From Sandaracinaceae bacterium (lineage in GTDB: Bacteria > Myxococcota_A > Polyangia > Polyangiales > Houyiibacteriaceae): DNA of 64,000 bases. The DNA lies in NCBI GenBank assembly GCA_020633055.1, contig JACKEJ010000014.1, positions 154,170 through 218,169 of the forward strand, read 5' to 3'. A model generated the notes under the pieces. It saw only the letters and a program-made list of their open reading frames with translations, was not told the origin of the DNA and made no database searches. Position numbers and translations under genes: made by a program. This document shows positions 1 through 7,308 of the stretch, piece after piece (position 1 is the stretch's first letter; every line of letters begins with the position of its first letter).

Positions 1-1775
1 GCGCAGCCGTTCGCCTGGGTCACGGTGAAGGTCTGCCCTGCCACGGTGATGGTCCCCGTGCGCGCGAGCCCTGGGTTTGGCGCGACGGTGTAGCTGACGC
101 TGGCGCTGCCCGTGCCGCTGGGTGTCACCGCGCCGATCCACGGCGTGCCGCTCGAGGCAGTCCACGGGCACGCCGGGTTCGACATGGTGAGGCCCACGCT
201 GGCTACCCCGCCGACCGCGCCAGCGGACGCACCGCTGGACGCGAGCATGGCCGTACAGCCGCTGGCCTGATTCACGGTGAAGGTCTGGCCGCCCATCGTG
301 ATGGTGCCCGTACGCGCGGGACCCGTGTTGGCGGCCACCGTGTAGCTGACGCTCCCCGAGCCGGTCCCGCTGGGGGTCACGCCGCTGATCCAAGGGGTGG
401 ACGTGCTCGCCGTCCAGGAGCAACTCCCAGCCGTCATGGTGATGGTGGCGCTCGACGTCGTGCCAGCCGCCCCCACGGAGGCGCTGCTCACCGGGAGCGA
501 CGCCGAGCACCCAGCGGCTTGGTTCACGGTGAACGTGTTGCCTGCGATGGTGATGTTCCCGCTGCGCGCGGGGCCCGTGTTCGCCGCGAAGGTGAAGTTG
601 ACGTTCCCCGATCCGGTCCCGTTGGCGGTCACACCGGTGATCCACGAGACGGCCTCCGAGGTCGTCCACGGACACGCGCCGTTGGACATGACCAGCCCCA
701 CGGAGGACGAGCCCGCCGCCGCGCCCACGCTCGCGCTGCTGCTGGCGAGGTTCCCGGTACAACCCGATGCTTGGTTGAGCGTGAAGGATGCGCCGCCTGC
801 GTTGATGGTGCCCGAGCGCGCGGGCCCAGTGTTGGCGGTGAAGCTGTAGCTCAACGAACCCGAACCCGAGCCCGACGCGCTCGTCGTCAACCAGGCCGCG
901 TTCGAGTTCGCGCTCCACGAGCAGGAGCTGGTAGCGGTCATGGTCGCCGTCCCGCTCCCCGCCGACGCGGTGCGGCTCGTCGACGTGGGCGTGAGCGCGT
1001 AGCTGCACGACGCCGCGGCTTGCCGCACCGAGAACGAGGTCGCGCCGATGGAGATGAACGCGTTGCGCGCTGAACCGGTGTTCGCCGCGACGGTGTAGTT
1101 GAGGGTGGTCGGCCCGCTCCCGGACGCTGGAATCCCCGAGATCCAGGCGGGCGCGCCGGAGCTGGTCCACCCCCCCTGGCAGCCCAGGTCCGAGCCTGGC
1201 GAATAGGTCGCCGAGAACGCCCCCCCAGACGCGGCGACCGACTGGATGCTCGGGGCCACCGAGCCCGTGTTGAAGCACACGGGCGTGATCGCCGCGGGCC
1301 CCGTCACGGTGACGGTGAAGTCGGCGGCGTCGGTCGCGTTGGCGCCGCTCACGACCATCTCGAAGAAGTAGGTGGAGCCCGTGCAGGTCGCGCAATTGGT
1401 GAAGACGCGCGAGACCGAGTTGGTGCCCTGCACACCGGTGAGGTTCCACCGGTTGGAGCAGGGGAAGTCCTGCTGGAACGTGGGCTGGTAGAAGTCCATC
1501 GCGATGGGACCCCCGCCCGTGCGCGTGGCCGTGACAGTCCAGTTGCCAGCCGCCGGGAGCGTCACCCGCAGCGTGTTGAACGTGCGGACCGTCGAGGGGT
1601 TCGGATCGAGACCGTTGCACGCGCCGTTCGGACGGGTCCAGGTGTTCGGGAGCTCCGTGCGGGGGAAGTGCCCCGTGAAGGTCTGAGCGCTCAAAGGTGC
1701 GGCTGCCGCCAGGGACAGCAAGAAGCACGAGAGCGCGGCGGAGACACGGGACCGGGGGACGATGCGTACGTTCAC
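1..1775 (-). CDS. Secreted BACON-repeat protein, C-terminus off the window
   Basis: The minus-strand reading frame is open from a GTG at 1775 to the window edge; a stop codon lies nine codons upstream, so GTG is the first usable start. The N-terminus is basic then hydrophobic (CFLLSLAAAAPLSA, then QTF), a typical cleavable Sec signal peptide. After about 190 residues the protein becomes tandem repeats of roughly 85-90 residues, each with a Trp-containing segment (WLTTSASGSG, WISGVTPSGTGS), then NTGPARSGTI, then a closing strand ending F(T)VNQA(S/A)GC. This is the pattern of BACON domains, beta-sandwich modules of secreted or surface proteins thought to bind carbohydrate or protein. At least four repeats are visible. 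No catalytic domain is seen in the visible part. The role is probably extracellular adhesion or binding (inference). Confidence 0.75.
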   Translation of the reverse strand, partial: MNVRIVPRSRVSAALSCFLLSLAAAAPLSAQTFTGHFPRTELPNTWTRPNGACNGLDPNPSTVRTFNTLRVTLPAAGNWTVTATRTGGGPIAMDFYQPTFQQDFPCSNRWNLTGVQGTNSVSRVFTNCATCTGSTYFFEMVVSGANATDAADFTVTVTGPAAITPVCFNTGSVAPSIQSVAASGGAFSATYSPGSDLGCQGGWTSSGAPAWISGIPASGSGPTTLNYTVAANTGSARNAFISIGATSFSVRQAAASCSYALTPTSTSRTASAGSGTATMTATSSCSWSANSNAAWLTTSASGSGSGSLSYSFTANTGPARSGTINAGGASFTLNQASGCTGNLASSSASVGAAAGSSSVGLVMSNGACPWTTSEAVSWITGVTANGTGSGNVNFTFAANTGPARSGNITIAGNTFTVNQAAGCSASLPVSSASVGAAGTTSSATITMTAGSCSWTASTSTPWISGVTPSGTGSGSVSYTVAANTGPARTGTITMGGQTFTVNQASGCTAMLASSGASAGAVGGVASVGLTMSNPACPWTASSGTPWIGAVTPSGTGSASVSYTVAPNPGLARTGTITVAGQTFTVTQANGC

Positions 1776-1826
1776 GCTCCCAACGTACGCTCAATGTGGA
1801 CATGGCGCACGCAGCGTTCGAGAACG

Positions 1827-1838
1827 TCACCTAGGTGA
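1827..1838. promoter_or_regulatory. 12-bp perfect palindrome upstream of BACON gene
   Basis: TCACCTAGGTGA is a perfect palindrome in the 160-bp gap between the BACON-repeat gene and the MocR-type gene, about 50 bp upstream of the GTG start. On the minus strand a TTGGAC-like -35 overlaps it. It could be an operator; there is no other support. Confidence 0.25.
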
Positions 1839-1935
1839 ATTGTCCAATGTTCACGAGGCTTTCTCGTGATCTTCGAACAGGATCGGGTGGGGTGTTCGGG
1901 CACGCGACACGAGAACGCCGCCGCGCGCTCCTGCC

Positions 1936-3393
1936 TCAGCGCCGGGATCGCCCCAGCTGCGCCCGCTGCGCCAGCGCGCCGAGCTTGGCCAGCGCGGCGT
2001 CGGTGCGGTCGTCGAAGGGGCTCGCGCAGTTGATGCGGACGAAGCCTCGGTGCCGCCCCGTGGCCGAGAACAGCGGTCCGGGCGCGACACCCACGCCTTG
2101 CTTCAGCCCCTTGCGGTAGAGGTCGATGGCGTCCACCCCCTCGGGCAGCTGGACCCACAGCACGTGCCCGCCGAGCGGGCGGGTGCAGCGGGTGCCTGGG
2201 GGGAAGTGGCGCCGTACGGCGAGACCCACCGCCATGACCTGCTCCCGATAGGCGTCGCGCAGACGCCGCAGGTGGGTGTCGTAGCCGCCACTCTCGAGGT
2301 AGCTGGCGACCACCAGCTGGGGCAGGCTCGCGCTCGCGAAGGACACGGCCAGCTTGGCGTCGAGCACGGCGTCGTAGAAGCGCCCGGGGACGACCCAGCC
2401 CACCCGCAGGCCAGGGGCGAGCACCTTGCTGACCGAGCTACACAGCAGCACCCAACCGCTTCGGTCGAACGACTTGAGCGTGGTCGGGCGGTGCCCGTCG
2501 TGGGCGAGCTCGCCGTAGATGTCGTCCTCGATGAGGGGCACCTTGGCGCGGGTACAGAGCCCGACGATGCGCTGCTTGGCGCGGTCGGACAGCAGGCTCC
2601 CGCACGGGTTGTTGAAGTTGGGGACCAGCACGCACGCGGCGGGGCCTTCCCCCAGCAGCTGCTCGAACGCACGCAGGTCCACGCCCTGCTCCGGCGTGCT
2701 CGGCACCTCCACCGGCACGCGCCCCATGAACTGGATCTTCTCGATGATGCCGAAGTACGTGGGGGACTGGACCAGCACGCGGTCCCCCGGGCGCGTCGTC
2801 GCGGCGAGGCAGAGGTACATGCCCTCCATCACGCCCGTGGTGGTGATGATGTCGCTGGGCTGGAGCGTGGCCCCGCCATCCGCCGCGTGGGCGGCGAGGA
2901 CGCGGAGCAGCTGCGGGGGGCCTGGCGGCAGCGCATAGCCGAAGGCCAGGTCGGGCTGCTCGCGCGCCAGCTGCGCGGAGAGGCGCGTGAGCGTGCGCAT
3001 GGGCAAGTGCACCGGGTCGGGCAACGCCGTGCCGAGCGCCACGAGGTCCGGCGTGGCCGTCTCGCGCAGCACGGAGAGGCCGCGCAGGCGCTCGTCCTCG
3101 GGCAGCGGGGCCGTGGGCTCGGGCGCGGGCAGCCACAGGCGCGGCGTGTCTCGCACGAAGTAGCCCGAGCGTGGTCGCGCCTCCACCAGCCCGCGCGTCT
3201 CGAGCACCCGGAAGGCGTGCTGCGCGGTGGCCACGCTCACGCCCCAGCGGTCGCGCAGGTGCCGCACGGAGGGCAGCCGGTGCCCGGGAAGCAGCGTTCC
3301 GTCCTGAATCAAGCGCTCGAGGCGCTGCGCGACGTCTTCGTAGAGCATGACAGTTGGTGTCCGCGGGGGCAGTACAGATGGTTCTCGATCCAT
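1936..3393 (-). CDS. MocR/PdxR-type GntR regulator with aminotransferase domain
   Basis: The N-terminal winged helix (about residues 17-85; GHRLPSVRHLRDRWGVS, then RSGYFV) is GntR-type. Residues about 105-480 form a fold-type I PLP aminotransferase domain with the NNP motif (261-263), D291/Y293 for cofactor contact and the Schiff-base lysine K323 in SSVSK. The 485-residue length matches the MocR subfamily. In such proteins the PLP domain normally senses an amino-acid or vitamer ligand and controls a divergent gene; here that is an EamA exporter. The ATG at 3393 lies inside the inverted repeat between the two genes, and MocR proteins normally start just before the LY(E/Q)xVAxRL helix. The ATG at 3348 (residue 16) is therefore a good alternative start, giving 470 residues. 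The likely job is ligand-dependent control of the exporter and of itself. Confidence 0.88.
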   Translation of the reverse strand: MDREPSVLPPRTPTVMLYEDVAQRLERLIQDGTLLPGHRLPSVRHLRDRWGVSVATAQHAFRVLETRGLVEARPRSGYFVRDTPRLWLPAPEPTAPLPEDERLRGLSVLRETATPDLVALGTALPDPVHLPMRTLTRLSAQLAREQPDLAFGYALPPGPPQLLRVLAAHAADGGATLQPSDIITTTGVMEGMYLCLAATTRPGDRVLVQSPTYFGIIEKIQFMGRVPVEVPSTPEQGVDLRAFEQLLGEGPAACVLVPNFNNPCGSLLSDRAKQRIVGLCTRAKVPLIEDDIYGELAHDGHRPTTLKSFDRSGWVLLCSSVSKVLAPGLRVGWVVPGRFYDAVLDAKLAVSFASASLPQLVVASYLESGGYDTHLRRLRDAYREQVMAVGLAVRRHFPPGTRCTRPLGGHVLWVQLPEGVDAIDLYRKGLKQGVGVAPGPLFSATGRHRGFVRINCASPFDDRTDAALAKLGALAQRAQLGRSRR

Positions 3394-3430
3394 CTGTACC
3401 TGTCAAACTGTCTAGACACTGCATCTGTGC
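3372..3430. promoter_or_regulatory. Operator region between MocR gene and EamA exporter
   Basis: GTACAGATGG (3372-3381) and CCATCTGTAC (3390-3399) form a perfect 10-bp inverted repeat with an 8-bp spacer. A third, degenerate half-site, GCATCTGTGC, follows at 3421-3430 as a direct repeat of the second. MocR regulators typically bind such combined inverted and direct half-sites. A TTGACA hexamer on the minus strand (about 3400-3405) could be the -35 of the regulator's own promoter, placing the operator over its promoter. Palindrome seen directly; function inferred. Confidence 0.6.
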
Positions 3431-3460
3431 CTATCCGCGTGTGCGGGCCAGGCTCTGTGC

Positions 3461-4378
3461 ATGCCCAGTCAGACCCACGCGCCGCTCGTCCTCGAGCCTC
3501 CCCTCTCCTCCACCCCCGCGCGCCGTGACACCGCTGTCGGACTCGCCCTCGGCCTGTGTGCCGTCGCCGCCTTCAGCCTGACCATGCCCATGACCCACCT
3601 GGCGCTCGAGGGCTTCACGCCGCTCGCGCTCGCGCTCGGTCGTGCCTCGATCGCGGCCGTGCTCGCCGCCCTGCTGCTCCGAGCACGCAGGGCCCCCTGG
3701 CCGGGTACCCGTCTCGCGCTGCGCTTGGCAGGCGTCGGCCTGAGCGTCGCCGTAGGCTTCCCGATCACCATCGCGCTCGCCATGCAAGAGGGCAGCGCCT
3801 CCCAAGCGGGTGTGATCTTGGGCTTGGTGCCCATGGCCACCGCCGGCTGGGCCGCGCTCCGCTATGGCGAACGCCGCCCTGCCCGCTTCTGGTGGATGTC
3901 CCTCGCGGCGACGGCGACCGTGGTGGTGTTCGCACAGCGTCAGGGCGGCGGGGCCCTCCGCGGCTCGGACTTGCTGCTGCTGCTCGCGGTGGGCTTCACG
4001 ACGCTGGGCTACAGCCAGGGCGCGCAGCTCACGCGGCAGCTCCCCAGCGTGGACGTCATCGCATGGGCCGTGTTGCTGGTGGCGCCTTTGACTGTCCCGT
4101 GGGCCGCGCTCGAGCTGCGGGCCATGACGGCGTGGCCGAGCCCCGCTGCGCTCGGGGGGCTCCTCTACGTGGGCACCGTGTCGCAGCTGCTCGGCTTCAT
4201 CCCGTGGTACACGGCGCTCGCGCGTGGTGGGGTCACGACGGTGAGCCAGGTGCAGCTGCTCCAGCCGTTCTTCACGTTCCTGGCGGCGGCGTGGCTCCTG
4301 GGCGAGGCGCTGCCACCCGAGCTGTGGGCCGTGGGCGCGACCGTCGCGGTGTTCGTCTGGATCGGCCGCCGCGCTTGA
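3461..4378 (+). CDS. EamA/DMT-family metabolite exporter
   Basis: The 305-residue protein has about ten hydrophobic segments arranged as two EamA repeats, e.g. LGLCAVAAFSLTMPMTHLAL near the start and LLQPFFTFLAAAWLLGEALP near the end. The motif PFFTFLAAAWLLGE matches the conserved end of the second EamA domain. Such drug/metabolite transporters sit in the cytoplasmic membrane and usually export amino acids or related compounds; the substrate cannot be read here. The gene is divergent from the MocR-type regulator, 67 bp away across the operator, so it is probably that regulator's target. It converges with the lipoprotein gene, the two ends being 9 bp apart. ATG at 3461 keeps a short cytoplasmic N-terminus before the first membrane helix. 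Confidence 0.85.
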   Translation: MPSQTHAPLVLEPPLSSTPARRDTAVGLALGLCAVAAFSLTMPMTHLALEGFTPLALALGRASIAAVLAALLLRARRAPWPGTRLALRLAGVGLSVAVGFPITIALAMQEGSASQAGVILGLVPMATAGWAALRYGERRPARFWWMSLAATATVVVFAQRQGGGALRGSDLLLLLAVGFTTLGYSQGAQLTRQLPSVDVIAWAVLLVAPLTVPWAALELRAMTAWPSPAALGGLLYVGTVSQLLGFIPWYTALARGGVTTVSQVQLLQPFFTFLAAAWLLGEALPPELWAVGATVAVFVWIGRRA

Positions 4379-4387
4379 GCACGCACT

Positions 4388-5530
4388 CTATGGGGCAGCG
4401 CAGGTCTCGCTCAGCGTGCTGCCGCTCACGCTCGGGTCTCCGGAGGCCAGCACGAAGATACCCGGATACCCGTTGGTCTCGAAGCCCAGGCTCTCGTTGT
4501 CGCACAGCGTGGAGCGGCTGATGCGCATCGCCCCCGTGCGGTTGTTGCTGACGAAGAAGATGCCGCCACCGCCCTCGTTGGCGACGTTGTCGTGAAGCTC
4601 GCTGCCGCACAGGCTGAGCGTGAAGCGGTTGCCGTCGTTCGCGATGGCGCCACCGTTGCCGCCTCCCGGCGTGCCTGGGCGCATGGGGTTCGCGCCGTTG
4701 CCGGTCGCCTCGTTGTGCGTGAAGACCGAGTTGATGACCGTGAACGACACGCCGATGCTGCCCAGCGCCCCGCCGTTGGAGCAGTGGTTGCCCAGGTCGC
4801 TGGCCCCACCGAAGGTGCTGTTGACGATGTAGATGGGCTCGTCGCGGTACTGGTCGAAGGCGCGGATGGCGCCCCCCGCGTTGTCCTGCCCGACGGCGTC
4901 ACACGCATTGCGGAAGAAGCGCGAGTTCACCACGCGCAAGCGTCCGCCACGCACGAAGATGGCGCCGCCTCCGTCCGGGTCCTCCCCGCTCGCGTCGCCA
5001 TCGACGAAGGTGATGTTCTGGATGCTCAGCCGCGGGTGGTCCTGGTCGTTGCAGTGGCTGGTGGTCCACACCTGGGCCTGGTCGCACGTGTTCATGTACA
5101 GGATGCGCCGCTGCCCGCCGCCGCTCAGCGTCACGAGACCACCGCCGTCGATCACGATCTCCGGGCCCGTGTCGTTGAACACCTTGGCGGTCTCCTCGAG
5201 CGTGATGGTGACGGGGTCCGGGCCGCAGTCGAAGGTGATGACCCCACCCGCCGCGACCGCGTCGACGAAGGCCTGCGAGGTGCAGCTGCCCGGCGTGCCC
5301 GTACCGACCACCGTGCGGGGAGCGCTGACGTCCAGGGGGGCCCCATCCGCGGGCACCGGGCAGGCGGCGTCTTCCGTCCCTGCTGGCGGACCCGACGCGG
5401 GGTCGGCAAGCAGGTTGGGGAACGACACACCGCCGCCTCCACCGCAGGAGAGCGAGGGCGCGAGGGCGCACGCGAGCACGAGCGACGCGCCGCGGAAGCG
5501 CGGGCGAACCGGGGTCGGGGAGAGGCTCAT
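4388..5530 (-). CDS. Putative lipoprotein with right-handed beta-helix
   Basis: From the ATG at 5530 (a further ATG lies at 5575) the protein has a basic start, a hydrophobic stretch (GASLVLACALAPSLSC) and a Cys at about residue 29 followed by five glycines, as expected for a lipid-anchored protein. The rest is a ladder of Asn/Gly-rich strands (IVIDGGGLVTLSGG, LSIQNITFVDGDA, RVVNSRFFRNAC, YIVNSTFGGAS, FTVINSVFTHNEA, GGGGIFFVSNN). This is the pattern of a parallel beta-helix as in the pectate-lyase-like/polymorphic outer membrane repeat superfamily. Several Cys residues may form disulfides. No lyase active site was recognised, so a binding or structural surface role is as likely as catalysis. 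Confidence 0.7.
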   Translation of the reverse strand: MSLSPTPVRPRFRGASLVLACALAPSLSCGGGGGVSFPNLLADPASGPPAGTEDAACPVPADGAPLDVSAPRTVVGTGTPGSCTSQAFVDAVAAGGVITFDCGPDPVTITLEETAKVFNDTGPEIVIDGGGLVTLSGGGQRRILYMNTCDQAQVWTTSHCNDQDHPRLSIQNITFVDGDASGEDPDGGGAIFVRGGRLRVVNSRFFRNACDAVGQDNAGGAIRAFDQYRDEPIYIVNSTFGGASDLGNHCSNGGALGSIGVSFTVINSVFTHNEATGNGANPMRPGTPGGGNGGAIANDGNRFTLSLCGSELHDNVANEGGGGIFFVSNNRTGAMRISRSTLCDNESLGFETNGYPGIFVLASGDPSVSGSTLSETCAAP

Positions 5531-5677
5531 GCCGCACAGCGTATCGCGGGTCGAGCGCGCATTCAGCGTCCCCATCCATGGGCAAGGGGCTCGGGCACAG
5601 CTTGGTCGTGCCGTGGCGCGTGAACCGCTCGACGAGACCGGCGCACTTCAGAGGGACGACGCCGCGAACGAGACCCG

Positions 5678-7129
5678 TCAGGGCTCTTCGTACGGGAAGC
5701 GCTCCATGTGCTTCTGGATGCGCGCCACCTCGCTCGACATCTGCGCGCGCCCCCAGGCCACGGCTTGGTCCATCTGCTTGGCGCTGGGCAGCAGCGTCAC
5801 GGGCGAGAGCGTGGGCCGGAACGCGACGCGGCGGTGCATGTAGCGCTTGTTGAGCGCGACCTGCAGCTGGAGCACCCGCTCGCCCACGTTCATCCACGCG
5901 TGCCCGATGCTCATCTGCGGCGACAAGCAGTCGAAGGCCAGGTAGTAGCAATTGCGCGTGCCGATCTTGCCGGCGTGCACCTGACGCCAGGCTGTGCGCG
6001 CCGGGACGTTGTTCGCGACGCCGCCATCCACCATGGCGTCGATCTCTTCGCGCTCCATCAGCGCCGCCGCGATGGAGTGCATGCTCGGGTCGTCGCGCGC
6101 GATGTCGTAGTGGAGGATGCCGGGGATGGCCGCCGAGAAGCCCGCGGCGTCGATGGCGTCGAAGTTCGCCGTGAGCGTGTCCCCACCCAGCACGACCTCC
6201 TTCACGACGCGTGGGTTCACGAAAGACCACATGCGCACCATCTGCGTCGCGACGCGCGCGCGCAGCTCGAGCCGCCCGGGGCGTCGGTCCTGCGGCAGGT
6301 GGTGCGAGATGGCGTAGGCCTCGGGCGACTCCTCGAGGGCCCCGCGCCGCACGCCACCGACCACGGCCTCGAACGGGATCTGCAGGTCCGAGAGGCGCAT
6401 GGGGCTGCCATCCGGGTTGCGGAAGCCATCCTGCAAACCGTGGTGCAGGTACAGGCGGAAGATGCCCGGCAGCCCGTAGCGCGCACGCATGGAGATGAAG
6501 CGGAAGACCTCGTCGCGGCGCAGCTTCTTCGCGCGCTCGAGGTGCTCGGCGTAGTCCCCCTCGCGCTCCTTCGCACGGAACAGGCCAAGCACCGCACCGA
6601 TGGACGACCCGATGATGTAGCCCGGGATGAGCCCCCCGCGCTGCATGACCTCCCACGCCCCAATGTAGACGTAGCCGGCCCCGCCACCGCCGCCCGCGAT
6701 GCTGACGAGGGTCTTGATGCCCACCTCGTCGTCCAGTTCCTGCGCGGAGAAGTCGTTGACGTGCGCGTCCAGCACGGCACGCCTCGTGGCGGGCACCCGG
6801 TGCGCGATGGTCTCGTAGGCGCGGTTCACCTCACGCAGGCGCTTGTCCGTGTCGCGCGTGTGCAAGAGGGGCCGGCTCATGACGCCCACCACCATGCGCC
6901 GGTAGTCGTCGAGGGCCGGGATGACCACGGGCACGTCGCGGCGCCCGCTGAGGCCCCCCTTGGCGGCCGCGCCCGGCTGGAAGCGGTGCAGTCCCGCGAA
7001 CGACAGGGCGTAGCGGAGCTCGTGCTCGCGACGCCGGGAGATGGCGCCGGGGTGCTCGAACAGCGCGTCCACCAGCTTGGACTCCATCCGCTGGAGGGTG
7101 AGGAGGGTCTCGACGTCAGCAGAGCTCAT
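5678..7129 (-). CDS. Patatin-like phospholipase
   Basis: The 483-residue form starting at MSSADVETLL is preferred; the open frame continues to 7318 but the extra 63 residues are low complexity and lie in the divergent gap before vgrG. The hallmarks of the patatin Ser-Asp dyad are present: the glycine-rich oxyanion loop (AGGGGGAG, about 145-152), the nucleophile elbow GSSIG (Ser about 176) and the DGG motif (MVDGGVANN) about 215 residues later. The N-terminal ~130 residues have no recognised domain. Patatin-like enzymes hydrolyse acyl chains of phospholipids. The adjacent divergent T6SS operon makes a secreted lipase effector conceivable, but there is no secretion signal or spike fusion, so a cellular lipid hydrolase is the simpler reading. 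Confidence 0.82.
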   Translation of the reverse strand: MSSADVETLLTLQRMESKLVDALFEHPGAISRRREHELRYALSFAGLHRFQPGAAAKGGLSGRRDVPVVIPALDDYRRMVVGVMSRPLLHTRDTDKRLREVNRAYETIAHRVPATRRAVLDAHVNDFSAQELDDEVGIKTLVSIAGGGGGAGYVYIGAWEVMQRGGLIPGYIIGSSIGAVLGLFRAKEREGDYAEHLERAKKLRRDEVFRFISMRARYGLPGIFRLYLHHGLQDGFRNPDGSPMRLSDLQIPFEAVVGGVRRGALEESPEAYAISHHLPQDRRPGRLELRARVATQMVRMWSFVNPRVVKEVVLGGDTLTANFDAIDAAGFSAAIPGILHYDIARDDPSMHSIAAALMEREEIDAMVDGGVANNVPARTAWRQVHAGKIGTRNCYYLAFDCLSPQMSIGHAWMNVGERVLQLQVALNKRYMHRRVAFRPTLSPVTLLPSAKQMDQAVAWGRAQMSSEVARIQKHMERFPYEEP

Positions 7130-7308
7130 GGGGGGTGCCGTGACCGTACCAGACGCGCCCGAGGCAGCGAAGAACGAGGCTGATGTTCGCGCTATGGGAT
7201 GCGCCGAGAGCGACACTCCGCTGTTGAACCTTGACGGTGTAGGTCGCGGTACGCCACAGTGCACGCCTATCCGGGTTGTTTGTGGTCCAGACGACCGAAG
7301 GGGAGACG

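Noticed and set aside
397..1686. Plus-strand frames in the first 1.7 kb
   Set aside because: The minus strand holds a continuous BACON-repeat protein with a signal peptide; the plus frames are its shadows.
5678..7129. Patatin-like phospholipase as a T6SS lipase effector
   Set aside because: It is divergent from the vgrG operon, has no PAAR, RHS or MIX-type fusion and no adjacent periplasmic immunity protein.
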